Shown: positions 33,235 to 45,382, numbered from the stretch's first letter. The stretch is 64,000 nt of DNA from Ashinkailepas kermadecensis (GCA_034440615.1 JAOTOM010004823.1:288501-352500), one strand, 5' to 3'. Program-made: numbers and translations. The notes: generated by a model from the letters alone, not told the origin.

Positions 33235-36200
33235 GAATGTAGCCAGCGGGTCCGTAAACAAGTTAGCAAACTGCAAGCTATCATGCTACGAGAAGAGATT
33301 GCTGATGCTTACAGACATCGGGCCTATATGAGAAGAAGTCTGCGCCGTTTTGGGCGGTGTTTGTCCTGCAGTTGTCCAGATTGGTGCTGGTTGTTAGAGC
33401 AGTGCCACTCTCTACTTCGTCATGAAAGAAGGTCTTGCAGACAAAGGTTAGTCAAGAAATTTGAATCGCTTCAGAAGCAGAGTCTAGTAGACAGCAGCGG
33501 CTCAGGCCGTGGTCTTGCACCAGGGCACGGGTCTCTGTCAAGCACTTGTCTCCCGGGAAGTACCCTCCTGCAGGTACCGTGTTCAAGTCACGTGCCTGAA
33601 AATGACCAGAGGATTGAGTCTTCTGTTGGTTCAAGTGTTGCAGCAACGGAAGAAGAAGTCTCCAGTTTGACGGCTCGGCCCAATCAGAGCCCTAGGGACT
33701 CCACTTCACTACCCCTAGAAACCCGTCATCTCTTGCCTGAGTAGTCAGAGGAGGACGAACATTGCGGCCCAGTGGAAACAGCTGTTTGTAGGGATGGTGG
33801 TGCGTCACCACGTGGTGTTGTTGATTTTCGCTGCTGTTCGGACAGGGTCTGGTGCGCTTCGTTGTTCAGTGCGTTCGTGCCCAGCGTTGTGACTGTTTGG
33901 AACTTTGGGTGGGCTTTGGCTATGCGTGGGTGGTTTCTGTTTTTGACGATCTCCAGCGTTGTTTCTGGAGTCCGAAACTGCAGCGTGAGGCCAGCAGCTG
34001 ACCGCAGCGCACCACAGGAGGACGAACTTCGCCTAGGCACACATTCATCGTACCAACCACCTACGCCACTCCCGGATACAAATAATTTACTCCACCACGC
34101 GGCTACTAGTGGAGAGAGCTCGGGTAGTTGCATTACTTCTCGCGCCCACGGTACGGTCACCAACGGCGATGGCACTGAACAATATCGTACAAATCGCACG
34201 TCTAATCTAAGTAAGTTACCTCTAGACTCAGATATCTTGGGATTGCTTGACAAAGGCCCCAATTTTGCGTTAGCTCAGAAAGTGGATCGTAGCTGCTTGG
34301 AAAAGGCAGAATCAGGCGTAGAAAGGGCGATCTATGGTTTGCGGTGGAGGAATGTGAGGGAGACGAAACAGCAAACTGTACCTCAGGTACCGCAGGCAGG
34401 CTTATCACAAAGCACCTCTAGCACAGGTTATCTAAAGCTTCGCCCCATGTTTCCCGACACTCCTGCATACCAACCACCGAGAGCCACAACTCAAATAGAA
34501 TCTGAGTTGAAAGATTTAAAAACAAAAGTGCTAAAGGCATATAAATATCACAACAAAGCATCGAACAAAATGTCGGACAATTATGCGAAACAGAGGGAAG
34601 TACTTCGGGAAATGAAAAACAACGATAATGTAATAGTCAAGCCGTCAGATAAATGCAAAGGATTCGTCGTGCTAAACAAAACGGATTACATTGAAAAGGC
34701 CAGGAAAATAACGGACGAGTATCAGAGCATTCCTTCCCAACCAAACCCTACCAAACGTCTCGTAATCGAAACATGTACTATCATCAAGGAAACTTTATCA
34801 GGGAAGTTACATAAAGATACAGTGTTATATCTCCTTCCTCATTCCAGCCGCACAGCGGAATTATACGGGTTCCCCAAAAACCACAAACTAGAGGTTCCAC
34901 TGCGCCCTATAGTGTCGGCGAGTGGTGACCCCCTAGACAAGTTATCTTGGTTCTTGAGTAAGATTCTAGTCCAGATACTAACGTTGGTTCCCGCCCATCT
35001 GACAAACTCGGAGTCGTACCTGCAGAGGGTGAAAGAAACGTTTCCTACAAAACTTCCGAAAGGCAGTATTGTTTTCACCATGGACGTAAAAAATTATATG
35101 GCAGCATTCCGATAAAGGAGGGAATAGATGCTGTGATTCGACTAATCCAGGACAATCTGGATGATATTTGCCTTTTCAGGATTGGGGTACAGGACTGTGT
35201 GAAATTACTAACACATATTTTCAGCAATAACCTCATACGTTTCGGTAGCTCCATGTACAAGCAGACAAAGGGAGTGGCTATGGGTAACCGATGTGCACCT
35301 CCTTTAGCGATTGCTTTTATGCACCGCCTTGAGTCGATCTTCTTAGCTTCGTATGATTTGAAACCAGCTCTCTACATGAGGTATATAGACGATATTTTTG
35401 GTGTTTGGACACATGGCTTGGCCTCTCTGCTAGACTTCTTTGCAGAAATTAACCAACAGCATTCCAGCATCAAGTTTACCTTAGAACACACTGGTCATAG
35501 CAGTTCGATTCCTTTCCTTGATGCGTTGTTCGTAGTTCAGGCTGATGGGAGCTACACCACCGAGCTGTACTTTAAACCAATGGCAGCCCCCATCATCTTG
35601 CACTATGATTCGGCCCACCCGATGGCCACTAAAAAGGCCGTTCTAACATCCCAAATGAGGAGAGCAGCACGATTCTCCTCCGATACTATTTCATGCGAGC
35701 GGAGCCTTGCGAAGATGACGACTCTTTTCCTGGAAAACGGATACCCAGCACATCGGGTACACCCCGCCGCTCGTGCTGTTCACCCTCACAACAGTAGTAG
35801 GATAGGTGGGCAACGTCGGCATCGGGCGGGTAGCAATCCCAACTATGCTTACATGAGACTTCCTTTTGTCGATGACCGACTATGTCGACAGGTAAACGCA
35901 GCCATCCGTTCGTGTCATCTAAACCATGTTAGGGTAGCCTGGACTAGCGGACCTACGCTGAAATCTTACCTTGTCCGCTCAGCCCTGGAAGTGCCGCCAT
36001 GCCCTGCTGGTAGGAGAACGTGTCACACCTGTATCAACGGGCTCAAAGGCAGATGCACACGGAAAAACGTAGTTTACAAAATAACGTGCAATCGCTGTCT
36101 TGGAACATTTTATGTCGGTGAAACCAAACGTAGCATCAGGGATAGGTACAATGAGCACTTGGGAGATGCCAGACTTCGGAGAGCATACACACCTTTAGGC

Positions 36201-36377
36201 GAACACATGATCGACAAACATTCTAACATGGAACACAGCGACACTAACACAAACTTCAAAGTAGAAATTCTAGCAACAGCCAGGGACAACGCTGATCTGA
36301 AGGTCCTCGAATCTCTACATATACGTAATCTACGGCCGCAACTAAACACGCAAACGACGTCTTGGTGTATCACATAA
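33235..36377 (+). pseudogene. Penelope-like element polyprotein, copy B (one stop, one frameshift)
   Basis: The reading frame starts in the N-terminal helical region (RKQVSKLQAIMLREEI, RLVKKFESLQKQ). It meets an in-frame TAG at 33742-33744 and continues in the same frame to 35115 through PSDKCKGFVVL, YGFPKNHK and PLRPIVSASGDPL, all Penelope RT finger motifs. Around 35088-35095, after the Asp of TMDVKN, a one-base loss in an A/T run shifts the frame. The rest is open in another frame from YGSIPIKEG to 36377, with YMRYIDDIFGVW and the GIY-YIG domain. So this copy is nearly full length but cannot make one protein as it stands. The initiator Met is unclear because the 5' end is the inverted junction. 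Confidence 0.9.
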
Positions 36378-36652
36378 AATTACATAAACATAAATTATAT
36401 ATAGTATATATTACGCGTTATATTGGATATATGTCTATATATGTGCGTGAGTGTATGCATCGATATGTATATGGACCATCGGCTCGGGCTTCCTCAGAGG
36501 ATTCCTTCTTGACATAGTTTGTTTCTGGTTTGGAGTTTCTGTGAGTGTCTGCACCACTGAGGAGGCTTTTCTGCATTCCACGTGTCTTTTTGCACGCTTT
36601 TTTTCCCGCGTGATTTTTTCAATTTTTTAAGCTTGAGCTTTTTTCATCACTC

Positions 36653-36706
36653 CTGACGATGGCCCCTGGCCGAAACGTTGAGCAATAAAGTATAATCTTT
36701 AACGTT
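36653..36706 (+). ncRNA. hammerhead ribozyme motif, Penelope copy B
   Basis: The core CTGACGA (36653-36659), a GGCC-CCT-GGCC stem-loop, GAAA (36672-36675) and stem III strands ACGTT/AACGT (to 36705) match copy A except in the stem II loop. The conservation of core and stem, with change only in the loop, fits a structured RNA. Confidence 0.7.
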
Positions 36707-37061
36707 ACTTGGAGCATCTAAGAGCCATTCTTCGTTGCATTAAACAATAGTAAAGGCCGTAGGGCAAAACTTGTGGAAGCTATTATTCATATAGTGTTCC
36801 ATTTTTCGTGCTACTTTTCTACAAAGGCATTCTTGCTACTTTAATCTTGATCTTTAATACTATTTTATCACAATGTCACCGCTAACAGGGGAAAAAATGT
36901 GATATTTGTGTGGATGTCACCGGTTTCGCCGCACTGAAGACAAAATGTGTTTGTTTACCATTATCATGATCGACGGAGGTCGTCAAACGCTGATTGGTCG
37001 GCTCAAGCGTCTCCCTTTTTGTATTGGACTAAAATGCTGGAGCACACCCCGCTGAGCCGGC

Positions 37062-37427
37062 TTTACCGTGGAAATCTGCTCGTGTTTAGTATAGCTGGTA
37101 TAATAACTTTATAGATGGTATAAAGGTTAGTAGCTAGCATAACGCCAAAAACGTTAACTTTTTACAGACATTCTATGTTGATTATAGTAAAGGTGTGGTC
37201 CGTTATTTGGCGTGTAAACTGATATTGTACATACGAATTAATTTTCATTTCGCATAACTTTGATTTTAAGATTTACGTTTTTGGTTCTAAAAACTGGCAT
37301 GGTCCGTCCTTTCCTCTTCCCCCGAGGTTGCCACCATGGTACGATCGTGCTAGCCTGGTACGCTTTGGACAAATCTCGTACGCATGCAAGATTCAGTTTC
37401 ATGCGTTTCAGGCAGTTGCAGTCAAGG
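37062..37427. other. short interval, nothing supported
   Basis: No gene, RNA or repeat with clear ends was seen between the foldback arm and the next terminal-inverted-repeat element. Confidence 0.4.
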
Positions 37428-39490
37428 GGTCTGTTCCCGTAGCTCCACTAACCTCCACAAACCTCCACTGGTCGTTCCCGTCGGAAATCCGGTGGAGATT
37501 TTTCCTCCACCAACCTCCACCAGTGGAGCAAAAGCTCCACTAGCCCAGGAGCAGGGTCCAAGTGTGATTTTTCAGTTGAGATCAATCACGGCGCACTTGC
37601 GCCATATATTTGCGCGTAAACAACGTCCTCCATCATATGAATCTCATCTTCATGCATCAACTGAATACCAGGATCATCCTTCGCAAAGGAAATATGAAAC
37701 AACTATAAACAATAATCGAAGTAACAGATGCAGACCACAAAACATCTTTTTTAGGCCTTTGATCTACGTCATTCGGCCTAGGGGAAGATGTTACTTTAGC
37801 GGCCGGATCCGCCGCAATTCCCGTGCTCAGAAGTACCGCCGTTCTCTGGGCGCGAACTAAAATCCTACTCGAGCCCGATCGACGAGGTTGGGCAAGTTGA
37901 GATGAGGAAAAGTCAGCATCGGTGTCGGCTGACAAGGCAAGCCACCGCTCCAGTCGAGGTCGATCATTGGACATTGCCCTGTCCCCCTCCCCATATCCGA
38001 CCGGCGCGCCCGGCCGTCGCCTCCGCAGATGTGACCTCGATACCGTGCAGCCGATACCAAACCCCTCCCCATATCCGACCGGCGCGTCCGGCCGTCGCCT
38101 CTGCAGATGTGACCTGGAGAGCCGACCGCTGTACCTACCCCCTCCCTCTCCAGCACCCCGCCGCCGCTGTGACCCCAGTACCCTGAGTGGCTGCCGCCGT
38201 CGTCAGGTGGTAGGAATGCCAGTGATGTGATGTGAATGTGGTTGTCTGAGATGATGTGATCGTCAGATGTTGGGCTGCAGCGCCCCGAATCTGTCGGCTG
38301 CTTGCATGCAGCGCGAGAGTTGCCGAGTTGACATTATCTGGGGCTGCTCACGTGTCGATGCCAGGCCGCGCGAAGCTGCCGAAGTGCACTCTCAGCACCA
38401 GTTCCCACGCGAGGACCGAACGCGCTGAGATCAGAAACTATCTCTGATATCTCAGAGAGATGTCGCGCCCGCCTGCAGTATAGTGCACGGGGTTCAGAGA
38501 GAGCCATTGTGCTCTCTAGACGCCAGTTCAGAGCGAGCCTTTGTTCTCTGGCCGGGGGATGAGTAACCCCACTGGTACGACGCAGTAGTGACGTGTTGCG
38601 GGTTGATCACGTGGTATGGGCGTTGTCTAGTTACCTAGCGGCCGTGCCGCACGGGACGGTCTCTCTTGGACGAACGGTCGTCGCGGGCGGTCGCCCCTCG
38701 GGCGGCTCGCCGCCGCCTAGCGGCCTGGCAGCTGGCCAGCCGCCGCTTCACCACTGGAGGTATGTGAGGCTGATAGCAAATCGCTATGTGTGACTGAGAT
38801 GTAACCGCTTGAATACTTGTAAGGCGTAGAGCGAATGAAGAGCGGTCAGAATGTACGTTGGAGATCGTATGTGAATCTGTTGCCACTGCTACCGCTTGGA
38901 ATGTCCGAACTGGTGACGGGAGATGAGAGCCAGAGATATTGTATGAAGATGTGGGCTGGCCGTGTGGATCGTATGTGGGAAGCAATTGCGCCTGTCTCTG
39001 GAAAATGAGGCTATAGTATTAATGCCTATATCACGCTGCGCCATTAACGTCTCAAGCATCATGGCCGCTGACTGTTTGACTAATAGCCCAATATAGAAGT
39101 GCTGGCTGTGGAGGTGCGTGTCAAGATGTGAGATCAGAGCTCTGAGATGAAGGCTCAGAGCCATGGAATAAATACTCCCGGGGTATTAATATCGTCCAAC
39201 GCCGAGGTCAAACCCTAGTACTATCAACGTGCCAGAGAAGTTTCCCCCTTCAGGGATGGACCTGAAAACGTTTTTGCATATGTACATTGTGCGATCATCT
39301 GCACAAACATTTGAAAGGCAATTTGGCCAATTTATGATACAGCGCCAAATGCTTCCTTTTTGTCGCGGAATTCACACCGCTGTCAGCTGATTTCTCCACC
39401 AAGCTCCACCGGTTGTTCCCGTGGGAAAGTCTCAACGAGCCTCAACTAACCTCCACGGGGTTCCTTCTGGTGGAGCCACGGGAACAGACC
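37428..39490. mobile_element. 2.06-kb non-coding element with terminal inverted repeats
   Basis: GGTCTGTTCCCGTAGCTCCAC at the left end matches, in inverse, the right end (GGTCTGTTCCCGTGGCTCCAC as read on the minus strand). CAAGG flanks it directly at 37423-37427 and 39491-39495. The subterminal parts carry repeated CCTCCAC/GGTGGAG strings. No transposase frame was found, so it would depend on a helper. The superfamily is not assigned. Confidence 0.78.
38190..39175 (+). repeat. dispersed repeat, copy 1
   Basis: This segment matches 51832-52675 in inverse orientation. Shared blocks are GCCGCCGTCGTCAG, TCTAGACGCCAGTTCAGAGC, GAGCCTTTGTTC, GGACGAACGGTCGTCG, GGCTCGCCGCCGCCT, and ATATAGAAGTGCTGGCT near the end. 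It lies wholly inside the terminal-repeat element at 37428-39490. It has no coding capacity. Confidence 0.85.
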
Positions 39491-40490
39491 CAAGGGCACG
39501 CATTTCTTGCTTGCCTTTCCCAATTAATTCAACGATTGCGGATGGTTCGCATCGGCATCTCACGACACGGAATTCATCAAAGAACCCCATCGTTCTTTCT
39601 TTATTGGTTCATGGTGATCCGTTCAGTAATTATGGTGTGAAATGAAGGCATTAGTGACAGAAATTCCCGACTTAAAAAAGGGTCGGACAACCGGCAAGTG
39701 GTAGCATAACGTAGCAAGTCGATCAGACGGTATAGTATCGTCGCCAACAAGGCTGGAGACCTCTCACGAATGGAATGGGTCCAACTCCTTATTTTCAACA
39801 CATATTTTCAGATTGAATAGACCCCCATCCATCGAAAAAAATATATTCGAAACCATCAGGAACTATTAGGATTTTCCAAGTGGTTTTAATGGTGCATAAT
39901 GGTTTGAATGCTCCCCGATGGAATTTACCTGACGGTGTAATGGTTCCAATGGTCCTGATAGTATTCTGACCAGACCAATCGGAGATTCCATTCGGAACCT
40001 GGTGGTTCAGTGCTGTTTTCCTTGTGTCATAACAGTCTAAATGGTATTAACTGCCGTCGTGCTAGACATGTATAGATTGCCGTGAATAATTACGATGCAT
40101 TATCAGAAAACCTCACGGGGTCTACGCAATAGCGGATCTAAAGGGTAGGGACACGGAGGCCATGCCCTCTCCCCACTATCAAAGCGGCGTGAAGGGGACC
40201 AAGCTATCTCACCACCCCAAAACGGGACCGTAAAATGACCTAAAAATATCGATTTAATGACACGCAGGGGCATATTTTAGTAAGCTATGCTTAGGGGGAA
40301 GATAGCCACAAAATGCACATCAAAATGAAGAACTTAATCAGGATCGGCAAATTGGCTACTAAAAATGTATGCATTTAAACTTCACCAAGCGGTCTATGAC
40401 ATGTCAATCAGGACCCAGGGATTCACTCTGCAACCCCAAAGAAACTCCAAATGCGCCACAAATTGCGTATGGCTTTCTGAAAAACGTGCC
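39491..40490. other. interval without a supported gene
   Basis: A segment at 39840-40040 contains several AATGGTT/CCATCAGG strings in both orientations, hinting at a decayed foldback. Nothing else was seen. Confidence 0.35.
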
Positions 40491-40499
40491 TATTCCACA

Positions 40500-41135
40500 A
40501 AGGAAACGCAGCGGGGCCTAAAAAATCATGACTGGAACCGGAAACGCAACTCGCGCTCCGAAAACAAAAATTAGATCACAAGAACTTGTGCCTCCCGAAA
40601 ACACGCAGGGGGGCCCCGAAGACTCGCGCCTGACCCCGAAAAAAAATCGCTGGAGCTCCCAAAAATAGTGGTGGGACCGCAAAAATATCCCTCGGGAGGC
40701 TTAAAATTTGTGCTGGGGTACCAATAAACAGTGGGGTCAAAAATATAGTGACAGGACCAGATAAAAAATAAATCATAGGCTTCGGAAAATTCAGCGGGGA
40801 CCCGAATCCGGGCCTGGAAAACCGACCCGGAATCCCAAGAATCGCGCATAGCGCGGAATAAAAACGTTCCGACTCCCGGAAAAAAAATCAGGCCCGGCCC
40901 GAAAAATCGCAGTACGTCCCAGTGATGTACCATGTGCTCCAGTATTGATACCTGGTGTACACGAACACACCCGGGATCTCCAGCCATGGTTGCCAGAGCG
41001 GGTAGGGTGAAAAGGCGGGTCGAAGAGGAAGGTGCGAAGGCGACCCTCTTCATAACTCAAAAAGACACTTATGGGAGGTCCGAGTGTACCAGTCTCCCTA
41101 TATTTTTTTCCGCCATTGGCGCCCCTCGGAAAGAA
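40500..41135 (+). repeat. degenerate ~20-bp array (CCCGAAAAATCGC type)
   Basis: Units of the form GGCCCGAAAAATCGC/GGGACCCAAAAATAG recur about every 20 bp with heavy divergence. The same family occurs inverted at 45860-46075 and again at 56690-58600. Confidence 0.65.
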
Positions 41136-41814
41136 AATGTGCCCCTCTAGATACCTTCACAGCGGTGCCCCTCCAGGCAAGCGTCTCCTCATGACAACTC
41201 CTGGATTCACGCCTGGTAAAACCTGATACTGTCGGTAAAGTACATCGCCCACATCAAATTCGAAACTCGGACGGGCCCACGGCGGTACCACGTCAATCAT
41301 GTTCCAACCCCTCTCAACCACATTTGGCTATAAATGTGGTCGAGATGGTTTGCAGAACCTTCTGAACCACATTACGTTGTCCTAACTTAACTTGGCATAT
41401 CTTAGCCTAAGTTCCTTTTTGTGTACATTGTTTCCAGTTTCATTTTTATTCTTAAGCATTTCAAGTTAAATATCTAACCTAACTGAACCATCCCAACCTC
41501 TTTTGTTGCCTTTTGGAAGGAAAATTAACACGTGAACAATTTATACTGCAATAATTCCACAGCTTGTTCAATTGTCATGTCGGTAAGACAAAAAAGAATA
41601 TCCAAAGAATATCCTTTCAAAACTTTGGTAACCTTTGATCTGATCCAGGGTCACAAAAGTCAAAACCCCAATAATTTGGCATATACCTAAAAGAAATTGT
41701 AATAGTTGCATGGCATTGAGTGGAGATTGGTCATGTCAACAAGCAAGAAATTCAGTTTAAAAAAATTGCCCCCTTGGACCTAGCACAAAATCTAGAAAAG
41801 TAAAAACCTAGTAG
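41136..41814. other. interval without a supported gene
   Basis: There is AT-rich sequence with a few CCTAACTTAAC-like strings, and no coding or structured RNA signal. Confidence 0.4.
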
Positions 41815-42299
41815 GTACACTCGCTTTCGGTGGGATGTTCGGGGGTACTCTTAACTATGGCTGGCCCGTAGGAACGTAGGCTGTGCTGCTCCACACCAAT
41901 AATCACTGGTAGACTGCGCCGCTTCACAGTTATGCGTTGCGTGACAGTCCACAAGTTTCACCACTGGTCAGCCGTAGGTATTCGCTTGTACGGTCGTCGG
42001 GTGGTCATTTGCCCTGCAGCCATGCAGTGAGAAACACGGGTCTACGCTGTTCCCGCCTTGCATTCCTCAGTCGACCAAACAACATTGGCAGTTCAGCGAG
42101 CGGTCCACCGCTCGACCTCTGTAAACAAGCAGCGTTTGATCGCTGTGGATTTCGGACTTCGGCAACACAGAATGAGCTGGAAGTGTTGGAAGGAGCTCGG
42201 TTGGAAAGGATGTAGCGAAAGGAGAGGGAAATTTGATGATGTCAACGGAGGATTATCCTACCCTACAATAATAACATAATTTCTAACTTTTACACTTTT

Positions 42300-42810
42300 T
42301 AGAACTTTAGTTCAAATTCCTGCTGTGGTGGCTTTATAAACCAGGATCCAACTGCTAAACAGACCTTGCTTGAGCCCTGGCCGCATCACCCGATCCACTG
42401 ATTGCAGTTCTACAGTAGATATTTGGCAAAACGCTTCACGTGCCGCTAATGCATTCACACGGCCACCCCGGAAGCTCGCTTTTCCACATTATCGTGCCAG
42501 TTGCCAATTGACCCTCCTAGCCAGTGGCTAAAAGCAAGCGCGTGAAGCGGCTCGAACCCCGCCTTTCTAGGACAGGGGAGACCAGCGCAGGCCAGTGCCC
42601 AAGCCAGAGCTACCGGGGCGGCGGATCCCAAGGCGGCACTTGCTTGCTTAATTCAGATTCATTGATGAATCGATTAACTACTTGCTTACATTACATCTGT
42701 TTCATTGATATTCACGCGTTGTTGAGCATGCGGCATATGTTGTATGATATGAATTATTTATTGTATATATTGTACGCTATATTGCAAGCGACATATTCAG
42801 ATTATCTATG
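42300..42810 (-). repeat. tRNA-like module 1 (left arm)
   Basis: On the minus strand this carries GGGTTCGAGCCGCTTCACG and an A-box-like TAGCTCTGG, followed by a conserved block with GGATCCTGG. It matches the modules at 44085-44335 and 44420-44910 in the opposite direction. Confidence 0.7.
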
Positions 42811-43269
42811 CGCAAATAAAATATGTCTTCAAACGGATACCATCTAATTAGTTTACCGTAATACATTTTTAGTTCATATTGCTTCAGCACGAAATGTAAC
42901 CGGGTCGTCCGTTCTTCTTATTTATCCGCATCGTGCACCGCTTAACAGTTACTTAACAGTTACTTAACAGTTACTAATCCGGTGTCCATAGATGGGTATT
43001 CGCCTCTGCGGTGATCACGTGACTATTTGCCCTCCAGCTTTTTAGGACAGGCAGGTCAGTACCGTTCCTGCCTTTGTGCCTCAGTTGCACCGACAACATT
43101 GGATCGTGCAGATATGAGCTACCACTTAACTGATTTTTAAAAGGGAAAGTTAGTCAACTTCCAGGAATTAGCACACCAAGAATGACGGACGGCCCGAATA
43201 CATTTGGTGCTGAAGAATATATCTGCACTAAAAACTTCGTTAAATATTTTGATGGTATCATCTTCAAGC

Positions 43270-43560
43270 AATATTGTAGCCGTACAGATATTTGAAAATG
43301 TCGCTTGCAATACAGCTCACAATATATGCAATAAATTAAAATATATCATATAACATATGCCGTGCGCTTAACAAGCAAGGAAACAGGTGTAATTTAAACA
43401 AGTAATTCATTGATTTGTCAACGAATCTGAATAAAGCAAGCAAGTGGCGCCTCGGGGTTTTCCGCCCCGATAGCTCAGTTGGATTGAACGCTGTCCTACA
43501 CTGGTCTCTCCTGTCCTGGCAAGACAAGGTTCGAGTCGGGGGGCGGTCAAGTTGTTCCGG
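43270..43560 (+). repeat. tRNA-like module 2 with A and B boxes
   Basis: The lead-in AATGTCGCTTGCAATACAG and GAATAAAGCAAGCAAGTG match the other modules. At 43463-43548 there is GCCCCGATAGCTCAGTTGG (A box) and GGTTCGAGTC (B box), with acceptor-like ends GCCCCGA and TCGGGG. The D and anticodon arms do not close well, so it is SINE-like and not a tRNA gene. Confidence 0.65.
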
Positions 43561-44084
43561 GCCTGTGACGTAGCCAAGGCGATACTCGGCAACACCTTGC
43601 GTGCATGTCAAGCCAAAACGGCCAATATTTGCCACGGCTTTACGCACGCAATTTGTATTATATGTAGGCAAATTTGACATCATGCGAATGTCTGAAGAAT
43701 TATACATACGAATCCGGATCGTTTTTACTTGCATCGCCTCGAAAAAGTATGTTTCCTTGCCGGTAAACGAGGACACTACACAAAACGGCCGGCCGACACC
43801 CGGAGGGCGGGGCCTAGAGTCGTTGCCATGACGACCGGCTGGCCCTCAAGGCCAGTCGTGCGCCGAGCTTCGACAGAAAAGGAACCTGCTGTTAAATGAA
43901 ATTGCCAGGAATCTGCTAGATTTGGAATATTCTACTATAGGATTCTATAATCTGCCAGATGTCCACCACATTCTAGTAGAATATCGCATATTCTAGCTGT
44001 GACGTCACCAAGGCACAGTATATACTAGATCTGAGAATATACTAAACTTGGGTGTACCCGTTCTTTAATATACTCTGGTTCGAG

Positions 44085-44335
44085 TCGCTTCACGCGCTGC
44101 TTTTTAGCCCCCGGCTGGGAGAGCCAGTTGTCAACTGGGACGATGAGGTCGATAACGAGCTACCGGGGTGACCGTGTCGGTGTATTGCCAGCACGTGAAG
44201 CATTTTACCAAATTTATACTGTAGAACTGCAATTCTTGGATCGGGTGGTGAGGTCAGGATTCACACAACAAGCTCTGCTTAGCAATTGGATCCTGGTCCA
44301 TAAAGCCACCCCAGCAAGAGTTCGAGAAGAGTGTC
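44085..44335 (+). repeat. tRNA-like module 3
   Basis: It begins with GGTTCGAGTCGCTTCACG and contains AGCTACCGGGGTGACCGTG, CACGTGAAGC, GCAATTGGATCCTGGT and CCACCCCAGCAAGAGTTCGA, all shared with module 4. Confidence 0.75.
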
Positions 44336-44419
44336 ATAAATATTGCTTCATATAAAGTAAAATCTTTGTATGGTAAAATAGTTGGATGGTGTCTGATTGT
44401 GAAGAAATACTTTAGCCCC

Positions 44420-44910
44420 ACGGAATTCTGAATATGTCGCTTGCAGTACAGTGCACAACATATGCAATAAATAATATGATATCATGCAACACATTCCTTG
44501 CGCCCTAAAACATGTGATTCTCAATTAAGTAGATGCAATTTAATCAAGTAACTAATTGACTTGTCAATGAGTCTGAATTAAGCAAGCAAGTGCCTCCCTG
44601 TGACTTGCCGCCTACCCGTCTCCGCTGCCCTGGCAATGCTGGGTTCGAGTCGCTTCGCGTGCTCGCTTTTAGTCCCCGGCTGGGAGGGTCAGTTGGCAAT
44701 TGGCACGATAAGGTCGAGAGCGAGCTGCCGGGGTCGCCGTGTCGGTGTATTGACGGCACGTGAAGCGCTTTGCCAAATTTAGACTGTAAAACTGTAATTC
44801 ATGGAATCATGGCCAGGGTTCACGAAACCAGCTCTTCTTGGCAATTGGATCCTGGTTCATAAAGCCACCCCAGCAAGAGTTCGAACTACATTTCTAAAAC
44901 GTATAAATGT
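44420..44910 (+). repeat. tRNA-like module 4 (right arm)
   Basis: It has GAATATGTCGCTTGCAGTAC, a GTCTGAATTAAGCAAGCAAG block and GGGTTCGAGTCGCTTCGCG. The second half repeats module 3. It pairs as the inverse of module 1. Confidence 0.75.
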
Positions 44911-45382
44911 TGGACATTCTATTATTATTTTGGGGCCAGAGAATACTTCATTGACATCATAAACCCCCATCTCCTTTCGCTACATCTTTGCAACTGAGCT
45001 TTTTCCAACCTTTCCTGCTCATTCTGTGTTGCTGCAGTCAGAAATCCGCAGCTATCAATTGTTGCTTATCGACAGAAGTCCAGTAGCCTGCTCGTTTAAC
45101 TGCCAATGTTGTTTCGCCGACAGAGGAATGCAAGACGGGAACAGGGAAGACCCGTATTTACCACTGCATGGCTGCAGGGCAAATGGTCGCGTGACCACCA
45201 CACACGCGAATCCTATGGCTCGGACGCTGGCCGGTGGCGAAGCTGTTAGACTGTCACGCAACTCATAACTGTGAAACGGCGCAGCCTACCAGTAATTTTT
45301 AGTGTGCAGCGTCACGCCTACGTTCCTAGTGAGCCAGCCATGCTAAGGGTACCCCCGAACATCCCACCGAAATCGAGTGTAC

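Larger units (their letters stand above)
31557..36757. mobile_element. head-to-head pair of Penelope-like elements with one 13-bp target duplication
   Basis: A 5'-truncated copy on the minus strand and a longer copy on the plus strand meet at about 33235. CAATAGTAAAGGC occurs once on each side (31557-31569 and 36745-36757), and none separates the two copies, so the pair appears to have entered as one unit. Such a partial inverted copy beside a full one is known from Penelope elements. Both copies end in the same tail with a hammerhead motif. Confidence 0.85.
31429..37061. mobile_element. foldback/TIR element split by a Penelope-like dimer
   Basis: Inverted arms lie outside the Penelope elements. 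GCCGGCTCA at 31429 and TGAGCCGGC ending at 37061 mark the outer ends. Both arms carry AAAAAGGGAGACGCTTGAGC, GACCAATCAGCG-like and GACGACCTCCG blocks in opposite orientation. The left arm is about 31429-31556 and the right arm about 36965-37061. No transposase was seen, and no target duplication was recognised. Confidence 0.65.
41815..45382. mobile_element. 3.57-kb non-coding element with long terminal inverted repeats
   Basis: The left end GTACACTCGCTTTCGGTGGG and the right end (GTACACTCGATTTCGGTGGG on the minus strand) start an inverted repeat of about 410 bp, which continues in weaker form for roughly 1 kb on each side (to about 42800 and back from 44430). No transposase frame of any length is present. 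No direct target duplication was recognised. Shared sub-blocks include CATTTGCCCTGCAGCCATGC and CAGAATGAGC. It may be a foldback-type element mobilised in trans. Confidence 0.8.

Noticed and set aside
43463..43548. Working tRNA gene
   Set aside because: A and B boxes are present, but the D and anticodon arms do not fold properly and the sequence belongs to a repeated module.
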